A stretch of DNA of 64,000 nt from Gonocerus acuteangulatus (taxonomy: Eukaryota; Arthropoda; Insecta; Hemiptera; Coreidae): the NCBI GenBank assembly GCA_946811695.1, contig OX328127.1, positions 44,475,609-44,539,608 of the forward strand, given 5' to 3'. A program made the translations under genes and the position numbers. Below the pieces are notes generated by a model, which worked only from the letters and a program-made list of their open reading frames with translations, was not told the origin of the DNA and searched no databases. This document shows positions 57,526-64,000 of this stretch, piece by piece; position 1 is the stretch's first letter, and each line of letters begins with the position of its first letter.

Positions 57526-58197
57526 TTAGGATGGAGTTTTTAATAAATGGAAGATGTTGGAGTAGGTAGAGGAGATGACTTCTTTGTCAATTTTGTCATT
57601 AACTGGATTATTTTCTAGGTGGATAAAAATTGATTCGGAAAGGAGGCGTTTTTCTTCGTTGGATTCAGTGGAAAGGATGGAGTATTGGTCAAAACCAAAG
57701 TCATGTCCGTCTGTGATGGCATGTCTAGTTAAAGCTGTCTTTTTGTCTTTATTCCGTACATCATTTTTGTGGTTATTGATACGTTTTCTTACTGGGTTTT
57801 TAGTCTGTCCAATGTACGCACTATTGCAGTTGGGTGTGATGAAGGGGATTCTGTAGACTACATTGGTCCTGTCTTTTTGTGGGATAGGGTCTTTAAGAGT
57901 CGTATGTAAGTTTTTCAGTTTGTTTTGTGTCGATAGTCCTAGTTTTAGAGTGGGGAAAGTATCGCGTAGGGATTTTTGTATTTTTTCTGTGAGGTTTGGG
58001 ATATATGGGAGGCCTCTGAATTGAGGGACAATATTATCTTGGGTAGTGGGGATGGGTTTAGGGTTATTAAAAGAATTTATGAGACGGGTGATAATGTTCG
58101 TAGGAAATCCATCGGTAGTAAGAATATCGAGGAGTCGGGATTTGTTGACAGGGTGAAATTTGGTGTCGGATAGGGAGAGGGCTCGATTTATTAACAA
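57526..58197 (-). pseudogene. Penelope-like polyprotein C-terminus: RT end plus GIY-YIG endonuclease
   Basis: The open frame runs 249 codons from 58275, but only about residues 26-249 (58197 downward) match a Penelope-like protein; the first ~25 are antisense to a reverse-transcriptase piece. ELLINRALSLSDTKFHPVNK is the post-palm RT segment. The nuclease has VVYRI (139-143, standing for GIY), AYIGQT (153-158), Arg 163 and 165 and the likely catalytic Glu 214 in RLLSESIFIHLEN. H184 and H191 of TRHAITDGHDF fit the CCHH zinc site of this family, but the usual IPC is IPF, so one cysteine is missing. The endonuclease normally nicks target DNA to prime reverse transcription. Truncated at the 5' end; otherwise free of stops. 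Confidence 0.85.
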
Positions 58198-58201
58198 CTC
58201 C

Positions 58202-58293
58202 CTCCCTTTCCTTGACATACTCCTTATTAGAAATACAGACGGCTCTATATCCACTGATTGGTATACCAAACCCACTTACTCGGCGAGGAGTAC
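58202..58293 (+). pseudogene. Penelope reverse-transcriptase fragment, opposite strand
   Basis: Reads LPFLDILLIRNTDGSISTDW then YTKPTYSARS, the conserved segment that in Penelope-like RTs lies just upstream of the RELLINRAL-type region encoded here on the - strand. The two pieces meet head to head within about 58190-58200 (ttaacaactcc). After SARS the frame runs directly into the terminal arm, so the GIY-YIG part is missing on this side. Confidence 0.75.
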
Positions 58294-58600
58294 TGGGAGG
58301 GGGGTCCAGAACCCCCCTCCCCCTCACCAACTCCTTTCTTCCTATATTTCCCTGTATTAACTGTCAGAAATGATCCCGCATTTGTGAGGAATAGTTCTCT
58401 ATCTTCCCATCGGTAAGCCCATATTGTTATTCTTATATCTAATCTAATATGTAATCTGTTATTCTTATATCTGTTTTCCTAATAATCCAAACACTATATA
58501 TTATGTTCACTTCTATATATTATGTTCTAGTATTTTATGTTTTTGTCTTTTTCCACATATGTATGTATGTATATATGTATGTGTATTTATGTTTGTAGGC

Positions 58601-58648
<48 letters not shown>

Positions 58649-58677
58649 ATATTTCAGTACTACATCCGTCCTACTTG

Positions 58678-58736
58678 TTTTTTACAGCCCTGATGAAGGC
58701 TTGAAGTTCAAGCCGAAACGTCGGCACAATAAAACC
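58678..58736 (+). ncRNA. Hammerhead-like ribozyme motif, right arm of the Penelope element
   Basis: gcc (58687-58689), ctgatga (58690-58696), extra A, stem II ggcttga/tcaagcc, gaaac (58715-58719), gtc ending at 58722, ggc (58723-58725). Identical by eye to the left-arm copy. It points away from the nuclease frame. Confidence 0.6.
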
Positions 58737-58849
58737 ATTTTTATGATAAAATGTAGTTTTATTAAGTAGCAGTGACCGAACCCCGACAATCCCTACCTTG
58801 CATCATCAACGGTCAACGATCTCCTCTCAATAAAGTATCTTTTATAATA

Positions 58850-59510
58850 TTCTCTCTCCTCAAAATGTACATATCTTAGTTTTTATGAATGTGGGACATG
58901 TGAAAAACCTTTCCATTTGAATGTTATTTCATTCTCATATAAAAATATCTACAAAAATTCCGTCTCACAGGAGAACATTTGGGGGGGGGGGTATGGAATA
59001 CTAACAATCTATAACTTGGAATAGTTATTCAATTAAAACGCTATTTCACCCAATAGAAACTATTTTTTCCTCTCTTCCCCCTCCTTATATACGCCTAATA
59101 TTCCTGCAGAAGTTGCTTAAAATAACCTTTATAAATACAAAATTAAATTAAATTTTGTTCTAATAATAATAATAATTGTAATAAACAGTTGACTCAATCT
59201 ATTTTCTTAGATTGAGTCAAATGGTTAAAAAAGAATTTAGACACGTAAAATTTTATTTATCTGAAATTTATTCATTAGTTAGTTCAAGCCCATTACTCAG
59301 CTATGTGGCTTGAGCTAACCAACATGCTAAGGAACGTTTGTATGTTATATAAACATAAATTTATATGCTAGCATATAATAATAATAATACTAAAACATAT
59401 TTTGTCTTGTATTCGTAAGGATTTATACACCTAATGAAAATTATCATCTCATTTCCTAACAAAATATCATATTCTTGTTTATTTTGTATTACACTTTAGG
59501 CAATAATTCT
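58850..59510. other. AT-rich, no gene seen
   Basis: A G run at 58980-58990 and a small palindrome around 59190-59220 (ttgactcaatct / agattgagtcaa). Nothing else supported. Confidence 0.5.
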
Positions 59511-59514
59511 GGGT

Positions 59515-59560
59515 CAATTATAAATGGACGTTAAAATTTAAATAAATAAATGTATTTGTA
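59515..59560 (+). repeat. SINE-2 tail piece
   Basis: ttataaatggacgttaaaat followed by ttaaataaataa matches the SINE-2 3' end. Only the tail is present. Confidence 0.5.
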
Positions 59561-59692
59561 TTTATATAGGTTGTTTCAAGCAAATTACTCAACGTACACT
59601 ATTCTATTCTGAGAAATGCAGAAAGGCGTTTTTACTTTCAGGATAGTACTCGTTTTAATTACATTATCCTCCGTCCTTATTATTTGATCAAT

Positions 59693-59830
59693 TGGCTCGG
59701 TGGCTGTGAGCGCTAGGGCGTATGTACTCCGTGTCTAAGGTCATGGGTTCGATTCCCTTTACGGATAGTGGCTTTTCTATGGAAATTAAAACATTTCCCT
59801 GTGGGAAATAGCTTGTATCATGGCTATGTC
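59693..59830 (+). repeat. tRNA-derived SINE head (SINE-2-like)
   Basis: ggctcggtggctgtgagcgc (A box), actccgtgtctaaggtcatg, B box gggttcgattccctttac, then agtggcttttctatggaaat. The head and first body words are like SINE-2, but what follows (ccctgtgggaaatagcttgt) differs. The middle cannot form an anticodon arm. Confidence 0.55.
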
Positions 59831-59839
59831 CGCGGACGA

Positions 59840-60345
59840 CTTCCAGACTCACACGATCCCGACTGACTTGTTCCTCTATAAAACGCTGTAACTAACTCCG
59901 CTGATTTAATCTCCAATGGTTTTACGTCATAACCTATGAAAACTTGACGGTTTCGACAGTACGGTAACCAGGTCGGTTAGTGGCCATAGCAAAGGAATCC
60001 TCGTGTACCATCGTCCGGAAGTAGCTGAACCGTTACAGTTTTAGCGTCTTACTAGGCCATAGCTAAGACATATCCACGTAAAAAAAAAAAAAAAAAAAAC
60101 GAGTAAGGCTTAGTATGCATGGGGGATTTTTGGCAAGAGCCCATTTGGTGGTTTCGGAGCGTAATAGCTTACCTAAAACTGTTTCACAACCTCGAGGTCA
60201 GATTTGATGGTTAGTAGAATCTAATGATTTTTTCTTCTTCGCGTAATGACTTATGGCGTTAAATTGTAGTCTCTAGAAAAACATCCGAGTGGTTTAGTAC
60301 TTCAATCTTAGTAAACCTTCAGGGGTAATTGGCATAGAATACACT
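59840..60345. other. No supported gene
   Basis: An A run of about 20 lies at 60080-60099. Nothing else recognised. Confidence 0.45.
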
Positions 60346-60349
60346 AATT

Positions 60350-61119
60350 ATCCTATGATTTTATTTTTTAATATTATTTATTTTTATTTTATTGTAATTA
60401 TTCTGCCTCTACTCGTATGGGTCATTGGCAGTGCAGGTTGTCTATAATTCGTCATATATTCTGGTCTCCTTTAAAAAGGTTAAACGATTTCGGACGATTG
60501 TGTCTTCGTCTTTCAATGCTTCCTCTAAGGTGGGAGGAATATGATGATTTGTTCGGACAGTTTCAAATTTTTTGCAAGAAATAAGGAGATGTTCAACTGT
60601 CAGCAGTTTGTCGCATGTTTCACACGTCGGTGGGTGTAGAGCTTTTAGAAGAAATTTATGTGTTAGCGCAGTGTGCCCTATTCTTAATCTGGCCAACACT
60701 ACTTCCTCTCTCCGAGAATGGCGTAGAGCTGTTTCCCATATTCTGGTATTGCATTTTTCTTTGAGAATCTTGCTTGTACATCCTTGAGACCATGTTGATG
60801 CCCATTTTTCAAGTATTTTATTTTTCATGTACCTCTTTACATCCTGCGCATCGGCTTCATCGATGAGCTGTACTTCAGCCCCAGTATCAGAACGAGCGCT
60901 GTTTGCTTCTTGGTCTGCTCTTTCATTCCCCTTGATGCCACAGTGCGATGGTACCCACATGAACCTGAATGACTTGTGCCTCAACTCGTAACACATTAAA
61001 CCTATTCTCTGAATTAATCCATTAGTGGATTCTTGATTTTTTAAAGCTATTATTGAACTCAGAAAATCCGTAATTATGAGAACTTTGTCTTAGAAATGTT
61101 CCTGCGCAATCCGTAATGC
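60350..61119 (-). mobile_element. 3' end of an RNase H-bearing non-LTR retrotransposon
   Basis: Consists of the RNase H/C-terminal coding region (60442-61119) followed on the - strand by a short 3' untranslated part ending in A/T-rich aataaaataaaaataaataa. This is the layout of I/R1/LOA-type non-LTR elements; the exact clade needs a tree. 5'-truncated: no reverse transcriptase seen. No target duplication identified. Confidence 0.75.
60442..61119 (-). pseudogene. RNase H domain and CCHC tail of a non-LTR retrotransposon
   Basis: Starting upstream of the first Met, the frame reads ALRIAQEHF, a stop (61090-61092), then DKVLIITDFLSSIIAL, where TD is the third acidic catalytic position (usually TDSLSS). 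The open 184-codon stretch from 60996 carries FMWVPSHCGIKGNERADQEA with the last catalytic Asp (D28), the conserved RREEVVLARLRIGHTALTH (95-113) and a zinc-binding-like CETCDKLLTVEHLLISC (C125, C128, H136, C141). It ends YDEL. RNase H removes the RNA template after reverse transcription. The in-frame stop and truncation make it a relic, though the terminal part is well kept. Confidence 0.85.
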
Positions 61120-61270
61120 TTATTTTTTAATTTATTTTATTAATTTACTTTCTTTCTAGGACATTAAGATATCGTCTCTACCATGTCGAACTATCGAATA
61201 TGATAAATCTCGTTTTTCAGATTCCATACATTGCTCTATCATTGTGGACGTCGTCCACTGTACGATACAG

Positions 61271-61813
61271 TAGGGATGGGCGATAGTCGATAGTTCAGCA
61301 CTATCGATAGTTATACGATAGTGGCTTTCCCTATTCCTTACATACCTGTGCTATAAAGAATTTAATGTTATTGAATTGAATTATCTATAACTTGCAGGAT
61401 TAGGTATATTTGTAAGATTACACAAAGGTTTAAAACGAAAAACGAATTTATTTAAATTTATAAAAAGCATTTCCAAAGAATATAATATCAAGTGGCAAAC
61501 TTGAGCCGCATATTACTACAAAGGAAAAACAACTTTTCCGCCTTTCTTTGGGTCAGTCTGTTCCGCTGCTCAGAAATGATTTTTCCAGCGGCTGAAAATA
61601 CACGTTCTGAGGCTACAGACGAGCCTGGAACACAAAGGTATTTCCTGGCTACATTATGTAGTTGGTTGTATTCATCAGACGTTTCCTTTTCAGCATTTAA
61701 TTCACCAGACGTGTCAGTATTTAATACCAAAGCCCTCCAGATGATTAGAACTTCAATTCTAAAAAAAAGTAAAAAATCGATTGATAGTAACTATCGACTA
61801 TCGCCCATCCCTA
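61271..61813 (-). mobile_element. hAT-family deletion derivative, 543 bp
   Basis: Terminal inverted repeats: tagggatgggcgatagtcga at 61271 and its complement ending at 61813. Flanked by an 8-base target duplication with one mismatch, cgatacag (61263-61270) and cgatacgg (61814-61821). Eight-base duplications and these ends are typical of hAT elements. Only the C-terminal dimerisation segment of the transposase remains. Confidence 0.9.
61488..61730 (-). pseudogene. hAT transposase C-terminal dimerisation region
   Basis: 80 residues. ARKYLCVPGSSVASERVFSA (about 28-47) and AGKIISEQRNRLTQRKAEKL (48-67), followed by FFLCSNMR, are the hallmark dimerisation (ZBED/hobo-type) block, normally at the end of a protein of some 600 residues. 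The BED zinc finger and the DDE catalytic core are missing. The frame is free of stops, ends near residue 80, and could encode only a dimerisation peptide. The long + strand frame over it is antisense. Confidence 0.85.
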
Positions 61814-61990
61814 CGATACGGCTTGTCGCAACTCTAACCCCTTCAGAGTAGCCGGAAATGCCGTAAATAAACTATCGAATAAGACCTTTTTTCAATATAT
61901 TACTTCGTAAATGTATCGAATATGTTCGTTCGCTAGTTTGCTCCGATTTTTATATTCGATAGTAGGGACGATATATAAAGAGGTGTGATA

Positions 61991-62346
61991 AAAAAAAAAA
62001 AATCAGTCCCGTAACAGGCCACGAGGGCCCTGAGGGGCAGATACTATAGAGGTATCTGATTCTTGACCATACGGCACACTAGGGAGATAGTATGGTCTGT
62101 ACTATGCTCCGGCCGCCTGATTTTCCGGCCCTTGGCTGCTTCGACTGCTAGAGTCATTAGCACCAACCAAGGTACCCATTATTAAATTAATTAAAGGCTG
62201 GGTTGGCCTAGGGACGGTGAGGGAGGCCGAATCCTACCCATGAACGAAGACACTAGAAGAAAAAATCTTTAGTGCTTGCTCGGGATTTGAACTCATGCCT
62301 CCAGCTTATTAGTCCAGTGCTCTACCACTGAGCTAACCTCGCCCCC
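61991..62346 (-). repeat. SINE-1, full-length copy with target duplication
   Basis: 356 bp flanked by a perfect 14-base direct repeat, aaagaggtgtgata (61977-61990 and 62347-62360). In reverse: gggcgaggttagctcagtgg (A box), agcactggactaataagctg, B box region catgagttcaaatcccg, the gccaacccagcctttaatta block, the atcaggcggccggagcatag block, tcagatacctctatagtatc, and the end gggccctcgtggcctgttac followed by gggactga and a T tract. The head derives from a tRNA with a gctcagtggtagagc D-arm but cannot form a complete cloverleaf. Reference copy for SINE-1. Confidence 0.9.
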
Positions 62347-62364
62347 AAAGAGGTGTGATAGTAA

Positions 62365-62895
62365 CCAGAAAAATCTATCCGTCTTAACGAGGGATTTACT
62401 CCGTGTTATTTCTACAGTTCTACTTAATATTAGATCATTCACATAATGAAAAATCATATTAATACGTTATAAGGCTTTATGAATGCCAGATCCAGCTAAA
62501 GAACTGTTATCCAATAATATCGGAATGCATATTACGTTTACAATATTTTATGGTAAAAGTTAATTCATACACGAACAGTAACTTCGGAGTTCGTATTACT
62601 TTAAAGTGGAAAAGATCAGTAACCACAGGAATTAATATAAGAATGTTATTGTGTAATAATCGTGAAAGTTGAGAATAAAATCATCATTGGAAGAGACCTA
62701 ACTTTAAAAATGATTCGGTTGTTGCCACGGGAAACATTTGTTGTTTTTATCATATTTATTTTAAGTGTTAGTTTTTATTCAGAAGAGTCATATCCCTAAT
62801 GCCATAAGTAAAGTACCAGACCCAGTTATTGGAAGGTTTTGATCTTTGGTGAAAAATATATAATGAAATCTCAATAGGAAGTACGATTTTAGGCG
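62365..62895. other. No recognisable feature
   Basis: AT-rich, nothing supported. Confidence 0.5.
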
Positions 62896-62899
62896 CCGA

Positions 62900-63349
62900 A
62901 ATGGAAATTACTCCATCATCTTTCTCTGTATATTTCTCATTTTGTTTTACTAAAATAAATCATTTTACTCGTTAATTCAATTACAAAAAACAAGTGCAAT
63001 TAAAAAGTGAGCACTTATATCTCCGATTGATATCGCCCCATCGAAAATTACTTCAGACCCTGTTTTAGCACTTTCCTCCGAAGGAAAACAAATATAAGTT
63101 AGAAAACAAATATAAGGAGTACTTGAAAGCACATTAACTTAAAAACGTTTTACAATCTTTTTTGCGAGAATTTCGGTCCAAAAACCATGTTCCGGTTGAC
63201 GGATTCTGTTGGTTAGCGAACTTGACTTTTTGCTTTTTGTACCAAATTCAATCAAAATCGTGTAAAAGAGCGAACATTACAATATATATGTATATACCGT
63301 CGACCGGAACATGGTTTTAGGACCGAAATTCACGCAAAAAAGATTGTAA

Positions 63350-63412
<63 letters not shown>

Positions 63413-63555
63413 CAAATTTGAACTAGCGTTATTTTCGTGGGTTCTGAAACCATTCGTGCATTTTTCTAATAGGCACTTCCGGATTGCTTCAGAAGATCAA
63501 CCTTATAACGCAATCTGTTATTCCTCATGGAGGGAGGGAGGAAACGCGCTAAAAC
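62900..63555 (+). repeat. Family C repeat copy with internal inversion
   Basis: Follows the family C order: gcacttatatctccgattga, tgcgagaatttcggtccaaa, gacggattctgttggttagc, (TA)n at 63352-63408, tacaaatttgaac, gcacttccggattgc, and the end gaggaaacgcgctaaaa. The segment about 63149-63205 occurs again in reverse at about 63297-63350, so the middle is inverted and duplicated. Confidence 0.6.
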
Positions 63556-63559
63556 AACA

Positions 63560-64000
63560 ACGAATCCCAATTAGCCTGGCATTGGGGGCATTATTAGTGG
63601 TGTCATGAAAATTAGGCCATTTACCTCTAATCTTGGCCCTCACGACCTTCTCTACTAGCTGTATGCTGAAAGAGGAGAACGTCTTCCGTGTTGTGGGTGT
63701 GAAGATTTTTTTATTTAATCCGTAGATTGGAAGCCCCGATAGGTGTGAATTTTATTTTTTTTTTTTCGTTTCCACACCAATAGTGAGGAGGTTTATTTTT
63801 CAACGCATCTTATGCCATTATGTGTGTCTAATATATTTTACATATAGTTAAATATATTTTACACATAGTTAAATACCGATTCCAGTTTTTAAAATATATT
63901 TTTAAAGGGTAGAATACAAATTCTTATTGAACAAACAAAATTAATTAAACTATTTAAAACTTATTATAAATATTAATGGGACATACCTTTATTAGGAAGC
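63560..64000. other. No recognisable feature
   Basis: A T run near 63750 and a short direct repeat (atatattttacatatagtta, twice, around 63830-63870). No gene. Confidence 0.5.

Larger units (their letters stand above)
56865..58831 (-). mobile_element. Penelope-like element (GIY-YIG type) with inverted terminal repeats
   Basis: Flanked by a perfect 16-base direct repeat, aaagtatcttttataa (56849-56864 and 58832-58847), so this is one insertion unit of 1967 bp. Inverted arms 56865-57391 and 58303-58799 match almost exactly apart from (TA)n length; each carries a hammerhead-like motif near its outer end. The right end has about 32 extra bases (gcatcatcaacggtcaacga and on) before the target repeat. 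The core has a - strand reading frame for the end of reverse transcriptase plus a GIY-YIG nuclease, and a short + strand reverse-transcriptase piece. The catalytic RT domain is absent, so the copy is nonautonomous. Confidence 0.85.

Noticed and set aside
56865..58831. Interpretation of the Penelope arms as ordinary terminal inverted repeats of a DNA transposon
   Set aside because: The 16 bp target duplication, RT and GIY-YIG coding pieces and hammerhead-like motifs all fit a Penelope-like retroelement better.
61492..61851. Long + strand frame (119 codons)
   Set aside because: It is antisense to the hAT dimerisation domain, which has an unmistakable motif on the other strand.

Overview
This window looks like AT-rich, repeat-dominated nuclear DNA from an invertebrate animal, most plausibly an arthropod. 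That placement rests on the transposon families: mariner-like elements with an N-terminal helix-turn-helix segment, Penelope-like elements, Helitron-like ends, an RNase H-bearing non-LTR retrotransposon and several tRNA-derived SINEs. No single diagnostic gene fixes the taxon. I find no complete host gene, no rRNA, no intact tRNA gene and no CRISPR array. Nearly every short open frame is low complexity or a piece of a mobile element. About twenty (TA)n tracts and several poly(A)/poly(T) runs of 40-60 bases punctuate the window.

Layout. 0-20 kb: hairpins, a Helitron-like element carrying a minisatellite of about 120 bp units (2917-3701), copies of an abundant repeat called family C here, SINE fragments, a decayed RNase H retrotransposon tail (7350-7690), a possible unrecognised exon (11741-11853), a long-armed inverted repeat (15415-16770) and the first mariner relic (17055-17902). 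20-31 kb: a 1.9 kb compound palindrome (21284-23166), a second mariner relic (24599-25432) sharing its downstream flank with the first, the first family E copy (25856-26831), a Harbinger-type MITE, and a back-to-back pair of Penelope-type terminal repeats (30665-31070). 31-47 kb: nested duplications (33.4-36.7 kb), an array flanked by direct repeats (39.6-40.35 kb), a 750 bp foldback (40827-41579) and long stretches with nothing recognisable. 47-64 kb: a PIF/Harbinger relic, a 1.85 kb TA-flanked foldback with further nested palindromes, three SINE-1 copies, another inverted Penelope terminal-repeat pair, a Penelope-like element with GIY-YIG endonuclease and a 16 bp target duplication (56865-58831), an RNase H retrotransposon end, and a 543 bp hAT deletion derivative with terminal repeats and an 8 bp target duplication.

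The most notable theme is a set of hammerhead-ribozyme-like motifs at Penelope-type terminal repeats. Five have an intact CUGANGA...GAAAC core; six or so are decayed. They mostly sit in inverted, back-to-back arrangements. All carry one extra base between the CUGANGA box and stem II compared with the textbook hammerhead, and this is shared by copies of clearly different sequence. The second theme is foldback DNA at every scale: at least ten inverted repeats with arms from 17 bp to about 750 bp, one with 125 bp arms identical by eye.

Everything here was read by eye; family names rest on recognised motifs and termini, not on database searches.
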